A stretch of DNA of 64,000 nt from Bradyrhizobium sp. AZCC 1719 (GCF_036924525.1 NZ_JAZHRU010000001.1:434001-498000); one strand, 5' to 3'. Positions 45,512 through 55,597 are shown, counted from the first letter of the stretch. Notes: generated from the letters alone by a model not told the origin. Program-made: numbers and translations.

Positions 45512-48472
45512 CTACCGCTTCTTCCACCCACCCCGGTGCCCCGGCGCGCCGCCGCTCGACCGCGGCGCTGGGCCGAACTCGGGCCCCGACTGCCGCGAAT
45601 CCGTGGGCTGGAAGATTTTGCTGCCACTGCCGATCTCCGGCTTGCGCGGTTTGGCGCCGCTGGGGCGGTGGGGCAAGGATTCCGGGCCGTGCATTTCGTC
45701 TAAGTGGGGTTTGTGGACTTTGGAGGTGGAAGGACCGCCGCTGCGGCTCATCCCGCCCCGACCGCCTGCGGCGGTCGACCCTCCCCCTACAGCGGAGGGT
45801 GAAGACGCGCCGCGCTTCTTCATCGCTGATGTCGGCAGGTTGGCGGCCTCGCCGTACTTCTTCGTCCCGGCATAGGCGCCGGCCTTGCCTTGCACGGCGC
45901 GCTGTTTTGCGGTGGGGTCGTCGACCACGGCCATTTCCGTCGCGCGCAGGCGCTTGACTTCGTCGCGGAGCCTGGCGGCTTCCTCGAAGTTCAGATCGGC
46001 GGCGGCCTCGCGCATGCGGGTTTCGAGGTCGTTCAGGACGGCCTCGAAATTGTGGCCGATCGAGATGACGTCGTCCGCCATGCCGCCGTCGCCGATCTCG
46101 ACCAGCACGTGATCGCGCTCGTAGACGGAGTTGAGGATGTCGCCGATCGATTTCTTCACGCTCTCCGGCGTGATGCCGTTGGCAGTGTTGTATTCGACCT
46201 GCTTTTCGCGACGGCGATTGGTTTCGGCGATGGCGCGCTCCATCGAGCCGGTCATCTGGTCGGCGTAGAGGATCACCTTGCCGTCGACGTTGCGCGCGGC
46301 GCGGCCGATGGTCTGGATCAGCGAGGTCTCGCTGCGCAAAAAGCCTTCCTTGTCGGCGTCGAGGATCGCGACCAGCGCGCATTCGGGAATGTCGAGGCCT
46401 TCGCGCAAGAGGTTGATGCCGACCAGCGCGTCGAACGCGCCGAGACGCAAATCCCGGATGATCTCGATGCGCTCGATGGTGTCGATATCAGAGTGCATGT
46501 AGCGCACACGAATGCCCTGCTCGTGCAGGTACTCGGTGAGGTCTTCCGCCATGCGCTTTGTGAGTACCGTGATCAGCGAGCGATAACCCGCGGCAGCGGT
46601 CGCGCGGACCTCGCCGACGAGATCGTCGACCTGCGTGCGCGCCGGACGAATGTCGACCGGCGGATCGATCAAGCCCGTGGGACGGATCACCTGCTCGACG
46701 AACACGCCGCCGCTTTCGTTCAGCTCCCAGCCGCCGGGCGTCGCCGACACCGCGACCGATTGCGGGCGCATCATGTCCCATTCCTCGAACCGCAGCGGGC
46801 GGTTGTCCATGCAGGAGGGCAGCCTAAAACCGTATTCGGCGAGCGTCGCCTTGCGGCGGAAATCGCCGCGGAACATGCCGCCGATCTGCGGCACGGTGAC
46901 GTGGCTTTCGTCGGCGAACACCAGCGCATTGTCGGGCACGTATTCGAACAGCGTCGGCGGCGGCTCGCCGGGGCGGCGCCCGGTGAGGTAGCGCGAATAG
47001 TTCTCGATGCCGGCGCAGCTTCCGGTCGCCTCCATCATTTCGAGGTCGAAGGTGGTGCGCTGCTCCAGCCGCTGCGCTTCCAAGAGGCGGCCCTGGTTGT
47101 TGAGCTCGTCGAGCCGCAGCTTCAGCTCGCTCTTGATCGACTTGATCGCCTGCACCAGCGTCGGCCGCGGCGTCACATAGTGCGAGTTGGCGTAGATCTT
47201 GATGAATTCGAGATCGTCCTGCTTGTGGCCGGTGAGCGGATCGAACTCCTCGATATTCTCGACGGTGTCGCCGAACAGGTTCACGCGCCAGGCGCGGTCC
47301 TCATAGTGCGCCGGGAAGATGTCGATGACGTCGCCTCGGACGCGAAACGTGCCGCGGGTGAAATCGGCCTGCGTGCGCTTGTACTGCAGCGCGACGAGGT
47401 CGGCGATCAACTGCCGCTGGTCGATGCGCTCGCCCTTCTTCAGCGCAAAGGTCATCGCGGTGTAGGTCTCGACCGAGCCGATACCGTAGATGCACGACAC
47501 GGACGCCACGATGATGACGTCGTCGCGCTCCAGCAGCGCGCGCGTCGCCGAATGGCGCATGCGGTCGATCTGCTCGTTGATGGACGAGTCCTTCTCGATG
47601 TAGGTGTCGGTGCGCGGGACGTAAGCCTCGGGCTGGTAGTAGTCGTAGTAGGAGACGAAATACTCGACCGCGTTGTCGGGAAAAAAGTTCTTGAACTCGC
47701 CATAGAGCTGCGCGGCCAGCGTCTTGTTCGGCGCGAGAATGAGGGCCGGGCGCTGCGTCGCCTCGATCACCTTGGCCATGGTGTAGGTCTTGCCCGAGCC
47801 GGTGACGCCGAGCAGCACCTGGGTGCGGTCGTTGCGGCTGATGCCTTCGACCAGTTCGGCGATCGCGGTCGGCTGGTCGCCTTTCGGCTGGTATTCGGAT
47901 TTGATCTCGAAGCGCACGCCGCCTTCGGATTTTTCGGGCCGCGGCGGCCGGTGCGGCGTCCAGACTTTGAGCTGGCCGTTATCGCCGCGAAATTCGGGAC
48001 GGCCGTCGCGGATCAGGCTTTCCAGCGCATCGGCGGTGGCTTTGACGCCGAGCGCTTCCATCTTGTTGCGCGGTGGACGGGCAAGGGATTCCTCGTCGTC
48101 TTCCGCGGTCGGCAGGCCGAGCTGGCGCGCGAGTTCCGGGTCGAGCGTCGGGATCGTGGCCGCGGTGCCGTAGTTGGCTTGGGGGGATTCGTTGAGGCCT
48201 TGCCTGGCATCGCGTTTCGCGACGTCATCGCTCGTCCCTTTGGTCGAGGCTCGCGCGCGATGCGCGGCGGCCTCGCCGCCGGCGCGGCGGTCCCAGGAAT
48301 TGTCCGGCGGCGGCTGCAGGCCGGTGCCCGAGCCCATGCCGGCGTCGCCGCGGTTGAGCGCGGGATTGAGCAGTTCCGCGAGCGCCGGTCCGATTGGTTG
48401 CACCTCGGGCCGGTGCGCCTTGGATTTCGGGGTTTTGCCTGATTTTCGGGGAGCGTCCGGTTTCTTCGCCAT
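45512..48472 (-). CDS. uvrB: UvrABC excision nuclease subunit B, extended form
   Basis: This 986-residue damage-recognition helicase of nucleotide excision repair is far longer than the ~670 of E. coli. An N-terminal extension of about 185 residues is hydrophilic and disordered-looking. The core has Walker A 'GVTGSGKT' (222-229), beta-hairpin '[16 protein letters not shown]', DEAD-like 'VFADESHV' and 'TIGRAARN'. The UVR domain '[29 protein letters not shown]' binds UvrC. A Gly/Arg/Ser-rich tail of ~110 residues ends 'GHRGGWKKR'. A diverged copy of this tail lies 2.5 kb away. Confidence 0.97.
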   Translation of the reverse strand: MAKKPDAPRKSGKTPKSKAHRPEVQPIGPALAELLNPALNRGDAGMGSGTGLQPPPDNSWDRRAGGEAAAHRARASTKGTSDDVAKRDARQGLNESPQANYGTAATIPTLDPELARQLGLPTAEDDEESLARPPRNKMEALGVKATADALESLIRDGRPEFRGDNGQLKVWTPHRPPRPEKSEGGVRFEIKSEYQPKGDQPTAIAELVEGISRNDRTQVLLGVTGSGKTYTMAKVIEATQRPALILAPNKTLAAQLYGEFKNFFPDNAVEYFVSYYDYYQPEAYVPRTDTYIEKDSSINEQIDRMRHSATRALLERDDVIIVASVSCIYGIGSVETYTAMTFALKKGERIDQRQLIADLVALQYKRTQADFTRGTFRVRGDVIDIFPAHYEDRAWRVNLFGDTVENIEEFDPLTGHKQDDLEFIKIYANSHYVTPRPTLVQAIKSIKSELKLRLDELNNQGRLLEAQRLEQRTTFDLEMMEATGSCAGIENYSRYLTGRRPGEPPPTLFEYVPDNALVFADESHVTVPQIGGMFRGDFRRKATLAEYGFRLPSCMDNRPLRFEEWDMMRPQSVAVSATPGGWELNESGGVFVEQVIRPTGLIDPPVDIRPARTQVDDLVGEVRATAAAGYRSLITVLTKRMAEDLTEYLHEQGIRVRYMHSDIDTIERIEIIRDLRLGAFDALVGINLLREGLDIPECALVAILDADKEGFLRSETSLIQTIGRAARNVDGKVILYADQMTGSMERAIAETNRRREKQVEYNTANGITPESVKKSIGDILNSVYERDHVLVEIGDGGMADDVISIGHNFEAVLNDLETRMREAAADLNFEEAARLRDEVKRLRATEMAVVDDPTAKQRAVQGKAGAYAGTKKYGEAANLPTSAMKKRGASSPSAVGGGSTAAGGRGGMSRSGGPSTSKVHKPHLDEMHGPESLPHRPSGAKPRKPEIGSGSKIFQPTDSRQSGPEFGPAPRSSGGAPGHRGGWKKR

Positions 48473-48587
48473 GCGGCGAATATGGGACGAGTCAGCCGGT
48501 GAGAAAAGGGCAAATGGCCGCGCGAAAGCGCGCGTGCTTCTGCCTGTCAGCAGATGTCAGCAAGACCGCAATCGGGAACCCCGCGCC

Positions 48588-48824
48588 TCAGACGCGAAGG
48601 TCACCATTGTCAGCTCTGGCCGGCGCTGCCTTGACGATCTCCAGATGAATCCCGCCGCAGCGCGTGCATCGCATGGTCCAGTACTCGGCACCGGCGCGGC
48701 CGGATGATACGCAGCACCGCGAGCGCCGCGCTGCAATCCGGACAGGTCGAAAGCAGCGGCGTGGCCTGCAGGGTCTGTTCGGAAGGGGGAACGGAGATTC
48801 GGCCGGCCAGCGCGCCGACAGCGC
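48588..48824 (-). pseudogene. Frameshifted CxxC zinc-ribbon-like small protein
   Basis: One frame reads 'QTLQATPLLSTCPDCSAALAVLRIIRPR' and the next reads on '..GAEYWTMRCTRCGGIHLEIVKAA', ending at TGA 48588. Together they make a CPDC/CTRC four-Cys protein of a kind common beside such genes, broken by one extra base near 48705. It lies directly downstream of the 48825 gene and no standard start is seen. It is a true frameshift or a sequence error. Confidence 0.55.
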
Positions 48825-49037
48825 TTACCGATTCGCGAACCGCGGCATGAAGCGATCGATATGGGCTTTCGCATCCGCGATCGCCGCTTCCGGATTCGAC
48901 CAGGCGAAGCCGACCTCGAGCGTCGGAAACGCCAGGCCATCGATCACCACCGGCTCCTGGTCGGCCCGTTGAATCCTGGCGTGCCATAGCCCTCTCCCTG
49001 CTTCGAACGACTGAATTTCAAAGCCGCCATAGATCAT
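48825..49037 (-). CDS. Small conserved hypothetical protein (70 aa)
   Basis: It begins MIYGGFEIQSFEAGRGLWHA and continues 'ARIQRADQEPVVIDGLAFPTLEVGFAWSNPEAAIADAKAHIDRF'. The ordered beta-beta-alpha pattern and clean codon use support a real gene. The family looks like short Rhizobiales proteins of unknown role. It is followed by the CxxC pseudogene, probably once in an operon. Confidence 0.68.
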   Translation of the reverse strand: MIYGGFEIQSFEAGRGLWHARIQRADQEPVVIDGLAFPTLEVGFAWSNPEAAIADAKAHIDRFMPRFANR

Positions 49038-49150
49038 GGCGCGTCCCCCGGAAATTGCGCATGGCGCGAGCAGAGCACGGCGCGGCGGAGGCAGATGTGA
49101 AGCGGTTCACATGTCGCGGAGGTTTTTTCGGAAGACGTCGCCTGGGCCGG

Positions 49151-49276
49151 CGTTCCCCGGATGCTGCGCAGCGCGCTGGCGGTGCGCTGCTGTTCCGGGG
49201 TCCATCGGTTCGGGCGAGAGTCGTGAGGTCCCGGCCCTGCGGAGCAGCGTTTCACGCCGCGTCGCGTCCGGGACAC
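49151..49276. repeat. Interspersed GC-rich repeat
   Basis: It contains 'CCCCGGATGCTGCGCAGCG', 'GGTGCGCTGCTGTTCCGGGG' and 'CGCGTCCGGGACACGAG', typical of dispersed intergenic elements in this genus. Related sequence is seen near 22509-22541. Confidence 0.5.
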
Positions 49277-49282
49277 GAGTGC

Positions 49283-50503
49283 TCAGCGTCGGGAAGCAAT
49301 ATGATCCGCGAGCACCACGGCATCGTCGCCGACGCCTGACAGGAACGAGGAGTTCATCTTCGACAGCCATTGCAGGCCGAGGAAGTACAGGCCGGATACG
49401 GCTGAGATGCCGTTGCGATGAACCGCTTCGCCGCGGGCGTCGAGGACCGGGATATCGATCCAGCCGAAATCGACGCCGTAGCCAGTCGCCCAGATGATCG
49501 AAGAGATGCCCTCCGCGGCGAGGTCGAGGCGCGTCAGCGGCGCGGTGACGCAAGGCGGGTCGGGAAGCGTCGCGCGGGCGCCGGGTTCTTCCGGCAGTTC
49601 CAGGCGGCGCCGTTTCACATATTCATCGATGGTGTCGAGGAAGGTGGTGAAGGCGATGTCGCCGTCGCCAAGGCTCTTGTCGAGGCTAGGTGCGATGTCG
49701 AGCACGCCGCCATCCGCGGCGTCGAGGCGTCCGAGCAAAATCATGCCGCGGGCGGCGAAGTCGCGGAAATCGATGCTGCGGCCGCCATAGGCGCCCGAAA
49801 TCACCGGGCCGAGGCGCGCGGGCCCGCGCTCCTCCGGGGTGATCTGGTCGAACTGCATTTCGGCGAGCCACCAGATCAGGTCGCGGCTGCGGTAGCGGCG
49901 CGGCAGGCGGCGATGCCGTCCGACCGAGAGATAGACGCGCCGCCCGGCCTGCAGCAATTCCTCGGCGATCTGCGCGCCGGACGCGCCGGCGCCGGCCACC
50001 AGCACCGCGCCCGGCGGAAGCTGTTCGGGATTTTTGTAATCGGCGGCACGCACCTGAAACACCGGATGATCGCGCAACAGGTCCGGGATCACGCTGCGCT
50101 GATAAGGTCCGGTGGCGACGACGACATTGTCAGCTTCGATCGTGCCATCCGTGGTCTCGGCGACAAAGCGCCCGCCGTCACGCTGCGACAGCCGCGTCAC
50201 CGCGACGCCGCAGCGGATCGGCGGCGCGACGAAATCCGCATAAGCCTCGATAAACTTGATGATGGTGGCCGTATCCGAAAACCCATCGGGATCACTGTGC
50301 GGAAACGGAAAGTCCGGCAGCCGCACCGACCAGTTCGGAAACTGGAATATCAATCCGTCCCAGCGTTCGCTGCGCCAGCGTTCGGCGATCCGGTGGCGCT
50401 CGAGCACCAGATGCGACAGTCCGCGCTGCTTGAGGCGGTGGCTCATCACGAGGCCGGCCTGGCCGCCGCCGATCACCAGCGTTTCGATCTTCTCATCCGG
50501 CAT
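49283..50503 (-). CDS. Flavin-containing monooxygenase (FMO/BVMO-like)
   Basis: This 406-residue FAD/NAD(P)H oxidoreductase has the N-terminal FAD loop 'LVIGGGQAGLVMSHRLKQRG', the second nucleotide loop 'VLVAGAGASGAQIAEELLQAGR' and 'IIWATGYGVDFGWIDIP'. It resembles putative flavoprotein monooxygenases (CzcO/YlbH-type) rather than true FMOs, as the FxGxxxHxxx fingerprint is not clear. The ATG at 50503 overlaps the LysR stop by 11 bases, so the two are one transcript. Confidence 0.85.
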   Translation of the reverse strand: MPDEKIETLVIGGGQAGLVMSHRLKQRGLSHLVLERHRIAERWRSERWDGLIFQFPNWSVRLPDFPFPHSDPDGFSDTATIIKFIEAYADFVAPPIRCGVAVTRLSQRDGGRFVAETTDGTIEADNVVVATGPYQRSVIPDLLRDHPVFQVRAADYKNPEQLPPGAVLVAGAGASGAQIAEELLQAGRRVYLSVGRHRRLPRRYRSRDLIWWLAEMQFDQITPEERGPARLGPVISGAYGGRSIDFRDFAARGMILLGRLDAADGGVLDIAPSLDKSLGDGDIAFTTFLDTIDEYVKRRRLELPEEPGARATLPDPPCVTAPLTRLDLAAEGISSIIWATGYGVDFGWIDIPVLDARGEAVHRNGISAVSGLYFLGLQWLSKMNSSFLSGVGDDAVVLADHIASRR

Positions 50504-51398
50504 GTCTGTGGCCCCTGCGGCGCGTGGCGGGCTCCGCTGCCGCGCGAACGATCCAGCGCCGGAACGCGGCGAAATCGCGCTGCCCGGTGCTGAAGCCGCG
50601 ATAGACCAGATACCAGCGCATGCCTTTCGGCACACTTAACGCAAACGGCGCGACCAGCCGGCCGGCGGCGAGGTCGTCGTCGATATAGGGGCGGATGCCC
50701 ATGGCGACGCCGAGGCCGTCGACGGCGGCCTGCAGGGCCTGGCCGTAAAATTCGAACTCCGGCCCGCGGGCGCTGATGCGGGCGGTGCCGGCGGCCTCGA
50801 GCCATGACGGCCAGTCGTCGGGCGAATGCGCCACCCGCAGCAGGGTCGGCCCCTTCAGATCGCCAGGACGTTTGAGCGCGTTCGCAAGGCGCGGCGCGCA
50901 AACCGGCAGCAGATCGGCGGCGAACAACGGCTCGGCGATCAGTCCGGGCCATTCGCCGTCGCCGAGCTTGATGCCGCAGCTCCAGTCCTCGCCGAACGGC
51001 ACCGCGGCGCCGCCGGTGGTGATGCGGACGTCGATATCGGGCTCCTCTTTCCGGAAGTCCGCCAGCCGCGGGATCAGCCATTTCATCGCAAAGGTCGGAC
51101 CGACGCCGATGGTCAGCACGCGCACGCTTGCAGGCGCGGTCACCTGCGCTGTCAGGCTCGCCAACGCGTCGAAGATCGGCGTCAGCCCGTTCTGATAGGC
51201 GCGGCCGGCGGCGGTGGTCACGAGGCGGTTGGCCTTCCGCTCGAACAGCGCCACCCCCAGCCGCTCTTCCAACAGATGCACCATCCGGCTGACGGCGGCG
51301 GCCGAAACGTTGAGCTCGGTCCCGGCGGCGGCGAAGCTGCCGGTGCGCGCTGCCGCTTCGAACGCCTTGATGCCGTTGAGAAAGAGCAGCCGCCGCAC
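50493..51398 (-). CDS. LysR family transcriptional regulator (GcvA-like)
   Basis: This 301-residue regulator has an N-terminal winged helix, 'FLNGIKAFEAAARTGSFAAAGTELNVSAAAVSRMVHLLEERLG', and a C-terminal effector domain of the GcvA subgroup. The start is GTG at 51398 with GAGGG upstream; the open frame extends farther without conservation. It is divergent from the TauE/SafE gene (91 bases), so it may regulate that gene as well as the downstream monooxygenase. Confidence 0.88.
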   Translation of the reverse strand: MRRLLFLNGIKAFEAAARTGSFAAAGTELNVSAAAVSRMVHLLEERLGVALFERKANRLVTTAAGRAYQNGLTPIFDALASLTAQVTAPASVRVLTIGVGPTFAMKWLIPRLADFRKEEPDIDVRITTGGAAVPFGEDWSCGIKLGDGEWPGLIAEPLFAADLLPVCAPRLANALKRPGDLKGPTLLRVAHSPDDWPSWLEAAGTARISARGPEFEFYGQALQAAVDGLGVAMGIRPYIDDDLAAGRLVAPFALSVPKGMRWYLVYRGFSTGQRDFAAFRRWIVRAAAEPATRRRGHRHAG

Positions 51399-51489
51399 AT
51401 GACCCTCAGGAAAACTGATGCCAGAGCAAGATAACTCAGTTTGCGCACGCCGTCCAAGCACGGCAGAAATATGATTGTGGAGATTGCCG

Positions 51490-52251
51490 ATGACGGCCCT
51501 GATGATTGCAGCCCTCGGTGCTTTGATGGTCGCGACGGCGTTTCTGTCCGGCCTGTTCGGCATGGCCGGCGGGATGATCCTGATCGGCGTGCTGCTGATG
51601 CTGATGCCGCTGCCCACCGCGATGGTGCTGCATGCGATCACGCAGATGGCCTCCAACGGCTGGCGCGCGTTTCTGTGGCGGGCGCATATCCGCTGGCGGC
51701 CGGTGTTCGTCTATCTGATCGGCTGCGCGCTGGCGCTCGGCCTCTGGTCGCTCACCCGCTACGTGCCGGACAAGCCGATTGCCTTGCTGTTGCTCGGGGC
51801 CACGCCGTTCATGGCGCGGCTGATGCCGAAGAACCTCAAGCCGAACCCGGACAGCATCTGGCAGGGCTCGTTCTACGGCTTCATCTGCATGGGGCTGATG
51901 CTGATGACCGGCGTCTCCGGCCCGCTGATGGACACGTTCTTTCTCGGCGGCAATTTCGGCCGCCGCGAGGTGGTCGCCACCAAGGCAACCTGCCAGGTCG
52001 CCAGCCATCTCACCAAACTGATCTATTTCGGCGGCATCATCGACCAGGCTGCGACGCTCGATCCCGTGCTGGCTGCAGTTGCGATCGCGGCCTCGATGCT
52101 CGGCACCACACTGGCGCGGCGGATTCTTGAGGCGATGAGCGACGCGCAGTTTCGTACCTGGGCCAACCGGCTGATTACGACGGTAGCCGGCTATTACATT
52201 CTCTACGGAAGCTGGCTGTTGCTGGTTCGCGGCTCGGTTGCTTCCTTCTGA
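51490..52251 (+). CDS. TauE/SafE family sulfite/anion exporter
   Basis: This 253-residue inner-membrane permease has about eight spans and the family start 'GALMVATAFLSGLFGMAGGMILIGVLL'. A second 'GFICMGLMLMTGVSGPLMDTFFL' half-repeat is visible. It is of the sulfite/sulfoacetate exporter type. The ATG at 51490 has a GGAG site. The next small gene follows 13 bases later. Confidence 0.88.
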   Translation: MTALMIAALGALMVATAFLSGLFGMAGGMILIGVLLMLMPLPTAMVLHAITQMASNGWRAFLWRAHIRWRPVFVYLIGCALALGLWSLTRYVPDKPIALLLLGATPFMARLMPKNLKPNPDSIWQGSFYGFICMGLMLMTGVSGPLMDTFFLGGNFGRREVVATKATCQVASHLTKLIYFGGIIDQAATLDPVLAAVAIAASMLGTTLARRILEAMSDAQFRTWANRLITTVAGYYILYGSWLLLVRGSVASF

Positions 52252-52264
52252 AGGGAGAGGGCTG

Positions 52265-52513
52265 ATGTCGGATGCTGCAGATCCACTGGTGCTCGACTTC
52301 GTCGAATGGGTCGCTCGCGGGCCGCGGAATTACGCAGAAGTGGTCGCGACCTGGCGGACCTCCTGCCCGCGCCTGACGATCTGGGAAGACGCTTCCGATC
52401 GCGGCTATGTCGTGCGCGAAACCATCGCCGGAACCGGACTGATGGTGATCGTCACCGCATCAGGCGAAAAGCTGCTGCGAGAGCACGGCCGCATCGGCGT
52501 GCCGCAACGCTAG
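52265..52513 (+). CDS. Small hypothetical protein (82 aa)
   Basis: It begins MSDAADPLVLDFVEWVARGP and continues 'RNYAEVVATWRTSCPRLTIWEDASDRGYV'. This reads like a winged-helix-like fold ('NYAEVVATWRTSCPRLTIWEDA'). GGGAGAGGGC precedes the ATG. It is cotranscribed with the TauE gene. The function is unknown, possibly DNA-binding. Confidence 0.65.
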   Translation: MSDAADPLVLDFVEWVARGPRNYAEVVATWRTSCPRLTIWEDASDRGYVVRETIAGTGLMVIVTASGEKLLREHGRIGVPQR

Positions 52514-52647
52514 TCTCGCGGCGCCAGCCGTCATCACATTTCCGCGCGACGCCCTTAGCCCGCATTGACTTGGGACATCGGTCCGATCAAATTCATGCAT
52601 CCGCATCTTTCTTGCGACGCACGGATTTCAACCAGCAGGATCGCCCC

Positions 52648-53355
52648 ATGATCGACCTTCACTACTGGACCACGCCGAACGGCCACAAGATCACGATGTT
52701 CCTCGAAGAGACCGGGCTGAAGTACAAAATATTTCCGGTCAACATCGGCAAAGGCGACCAGTTCAAGCCGGAGTTTCTGGCGATCGCGCCGAATAACCGC
52801 ATCCCCGCGATGGTCGATCATGAACCCAAGGGCGGAGGAAAACCGATCTCGATCTTCGAGTCCGGCGCGATGCTGCTGTATCTCGCCGAGAAGACCGGAA
52901 AGTTTCTGCCGTCCGATCTCTACGGCCGCTATGACGCGATCCAGTGGACGTTCTGGCAGATGGGCAATCTCGGGCCGATGGCCGGGCAGAACCATCACTT
53001 CTCCAACTACGCCGAGGACAAGATCAAATACGCGATCGACCGCTACGTGAACGAGACCAACCGGCTCTACGGCGTGCTCAACAAGCGTCTGGCCGATCGC
53101 GAGTTCATCGCCGGCGACTATTCGATCGCCGACATGGCGAGCTATCCCTGGATCGTGCCTTACAAGAACCAGAGCCAGAACATCGACGACTTCCCGCATC
53201 TGAAGCGCTGGCTGGAGACCATCCGCGCCCGCCCCGCGACGGAGCGCGCCTATGCCAAGGCGAAAGAGGTCAATCCGAACTTTGGGCAGCCCGTCAACCG
53301 CACCGAGGAGGAGCGCCGAATCCTGTTCGGCCAGACCGCGGCAGTGGTGCGGTAA
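52648..53355 (+). CDS. Glutathione S-transferase (YghU/YfcG-like)
   Basis: This 235-residue enzyme begins MIDLHYWTTPNGHKITMFLE. Thioredoxin-domain motifs include 'NNRIPAMVDHEPKGGGKPISIFESGAMLLYLAE', and the C-domain has 'YSIADMASYPWIVPYK'. This is the disulfide-bond-oxidoreductase YghU/YfcG type, which binds two glutathiones. An AGGA site precedes the ATG. Confidence 0.9.
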   Translation: MIDLHYWTTPNGHKITMFLEETGLKYKIFPVNIGKGDQFKPEFLAIAPNNRIPAMVDHEPKGGGKPISIFESGAMLLYLAEKTGKFLPSDLYGRYDAIQWTFWQMGNLGPMAGQNHHFSNYAEDKIKYAIDRYVNETNRLYGVLNKRLADREFIAGDYSIADMASYPWIVPYKNQSQNIDDFPHLKRWLETIRARPATERAYAKAKEVNPNFGQPVNRTEEERRILFGQTAAVVR

Positions 53356-53556
53356 CGCAGCATCGCCGGGGACTTGGCTTGCCTGGTCCGCCTTTCCGGC
53401 GTGATAGGCTGGGGATTCACGCGTATCCCCGGATACCCATCCCCAGCACGCATAGGCAATATCGCCGAATCATGGCGAGAATCGCCGCGTAAACGCCCAA
53501 CTTTTGCCGGGCCCGGGCGTTGTCAAACAGCAGGACTCGTTGTTTCGGAGACGATT

Positions 53557-53835
53557 GTGGACACCACACTGAAGCTGAAGCCACGCCCAACCAACGTGGC
53601 GTTGATCGCCTGGCAGTTCACCGGACAGCCGCTGCACGAATGGCCGAGTTGGGTACAATCCAGTTGCTCGCTGCAGCGAAGCGAGGACGGGCACCTCGAG
53701 CTCCGACATGAAAGGCAAAGCGGGACACAGATCGTGTATCTGCAGGAGTGGCTGGTGCGGGATCTCGATGGCGGCGTGTGTTTTTACACCGACGCCGAGC
53801 TGCGCAAAGAGTTCGACATCGCATCCGGTCAGTGA
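53557..53835 (+). CDS. Small conserved hypothetical protein (92 aa)
   Basis: It starts with GTG and reads 'TLKLKPRPTNVALIAWQFTG..PLHEWPSWVQSSC', then 'LVRDLDGGVCFYTDAELRKEFD'. The beta-rich pattern with Trp and acidic ends recalls short phage or hypothetical proteins of unknown role. CGGAG lies 8 bases before GTG. Upstream in-frame sequence lacks conservation. Confidence 0.6.
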   Translation: MDTTLKLKPRPTNVALIAWQFTGQPLHEWPSWVQSSCSLQRSEDGHLELRHERQSGTQIVYLQEWLVRDLDGGVCFYTDAELRKEFDIASGQ

Positions 53836-54020
53836 AGCTGCTCACACAAATCGAAAAATAAACCGCTGGCACCGCGCTCCGATTGGCCACAATCTGGAGA
53901 TGGGTTTTGCTGACTGAACCCTTTCGAGGGGTATCGAGCTAATTTGCCTGTATCTTTACTGACCTGACACGCGACACACCGGTACCCCTCTTCTCCCAAC
54001 ATTTGCGATTGGAGGAAGTG

Positions 54021-55565
54021 ATGGCAACTCAAGTGAATGTCCAGCCCGGCCATGGCAAGGCTGGCCGCCAACCGACCCGACAGTTTCTCGATTCGCTTTC
54101 CGGACATGACGATCCCGGAATGTTCGGGCGGATGTTTCCGAATCTCGAACCGCTCGCCGTCGACGACGCGCCGCTGCAGGAGCTTGCCGACGCGATGAAG
54201 GATCCCAACCCCGGTGACGCCGCCGGCAACAACACCAAGATCCCGGCGGGCTTCACCTATCTCGGCCAATTTGTCGATCACGACATCACGCTCGATCTCA
54301 CCTCATTCGGCGACAAGGAAGCCGACCCGACGGCGGTCGAAAACTTCCGTACGCCGGCGCTCGATCTCGACAGCGTCTACGGTCTCGGTCCCGACGGCAG
54401 CCGGCAACTTTACGCGCGCAATCCCGGCGATGCCGACGGCAAGTCGCCCGGTCCGAAACTGCTGCTCGGCAAGACCATCAGCGTTGACGATGTAACCATC
54501 ACGCCGCGCAACGACCTGCCGCGTAACCCGGAAGGCTTCGCGTTGATCGGCGACCATCGCAATGACGAGAATCTCGTGGTTGCCCAGACGCACCTGGCGA
54601 TGCTGAAGTTTCACAACAAGGTCTGCGACCGTCTTGCTGCGTCCGGGGTGCCGGCCGGCGAGATATTCACGCAGGCGCGCCAGACGGTGACCTGGCATTA
54701 CCAATGGATGGTGCTGCATGATTTCGTGGAGCGCATCACCGAGAAAGGAATCGTCGCCAAGATCCTCGATCAGGGCCGCCGCTTCTACCGCTTCAAGAAG
54801 ACGCCCTACATGCCGGTCGAGTTTTCCGCGGCGGCGTACCGCTTCGGCCATAGCATGGTGCGCGAGGTCTATAGCCACAACCGCAAGTTCACGCCGGGCG
54901 GCGGCATTCCCGCTACGCTCAATCTGCTGTTCAGGTTCACCGGCCTGTCGGGCGGCATCATCGGCGATCTCGCGCCCGATCCGGTGCAGCCGCCGCTGCC
55001 TATACCGGTGCTCTCGAGCAACTGGATCATCGACTGGCGCCGCTATCACGAGGTGCTGGCGGCCAATCCTCCCAATGTGCGGCTCAATCCCTCGCGGAAG
55101 ATCGATCCGTTCCTGATACCGCAGTTGCACGAGCTGCCGGGCGGTGGCGGTAGCCTGCCGTTCCGCAATCTCAAGCGCGGCGTGATGCTGGGGCTGCCGT
55201 CGGGACAGGATGTCGCCAAGGCGATGAAGATCAAGAATCCGCTCACCCCGGCTGAGATCGCGAGTGGCACGGACGGCGCCGCGGCAAAGAAGCACGGCCT
55301 GCACGAGCACACACCGCTCTGGTACTACATCCTCAAGGAGGCCGAGCAGCGCGGCGGCGGCGAAAAGCTCGGACCGGTGGGCGCCACGATCGTGGCCGAA
55401 GTGTTCGTCGGCCTCGTCCACGGCGACCGTCAATCGTATCTGTGGCTGAAGGGCAAGAACTGGAAGCCGACCCTGCCGTCCAAGACACAGGGCGAATTCA
55501 CCATGGCCGATCTGCTGCGGTTCGTCGGCGATATCAGCCCGATCGACGGGATTTCGACGGTCTAG
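54021..55565 (+). CDS. Animal-type haem peroxidase family protein
   Basis: This 514-residue peroxidase has the distal motif 'LGQFVDHDITLDLT' (His87, flanked by Asp for calcium), 'HLAMLKFHNKVCDRL' and the proximal 'AAYRFGHSMVREVYSHNRKF'. At the position of the usual catalytic Arg (R-x-H-N) it has Lys-Phe-His-Asn, a variant that I believe is shared by bacterial relatives. No signal peptide is visible. It may oxidise halides or phenols, or cross-link surfaces. GGAGGAAG precedes the ATG. Confidence 0.87.
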   Translation: MATQVNVQPGHGKAGRQPTRQFLDSLSGHDDPGMFGRMFPNLEPLAVDDAPLQELADAMKDPNPGDAAGNNTKIPAGFTYLGQFVDHDITLDLTSFGDKEADPTAVENFRTPALDLDSVYGLGPDGSRQLYARNPGDADGKSPGPKLLLGKTISVDDVTITPRNDLPRNPEGFALIGDHRNDENLVVAQTHLAMLKFHNKVCDRLAASGVPAGEIFTQARQTVTWHYQWMVLHDFVERITEKGIVAKILDQGRRFYRFKKTPYMPVEFSAAAYRFGHSMVREVYSHNRKFTPGGGIPATLNLLFRFTGLSGGIIGDLAPDPVQPPLPIPVLSSNWIIDWRRYHEVLAANPPNVRLNPSRKIDPFLIPQLHELPGGGGSLPFRNLKRGVMLGLPSGQDVAKAMKIKNPLTPAEIASGTDGAAAKKHGLHEHTPLWYYILKEAEQRGGGEKLGPVGATIVAEVFVGLVHGDRQSYLWLKGKNWKPTLPSKTQGEFTMADLLRFVGDISPIDGISTV

Positions 55566-55597
55566 GCATTCGGTGCCATCGTGCCCCTAGGATGAAT

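Noticed and set aside
45890..48442. 850-residue plus-strand ORF opposite uvrB
   Set aside because: It is an antisense shadow with no start site or conserved domain; uvrB is unmistakable on the other strand.
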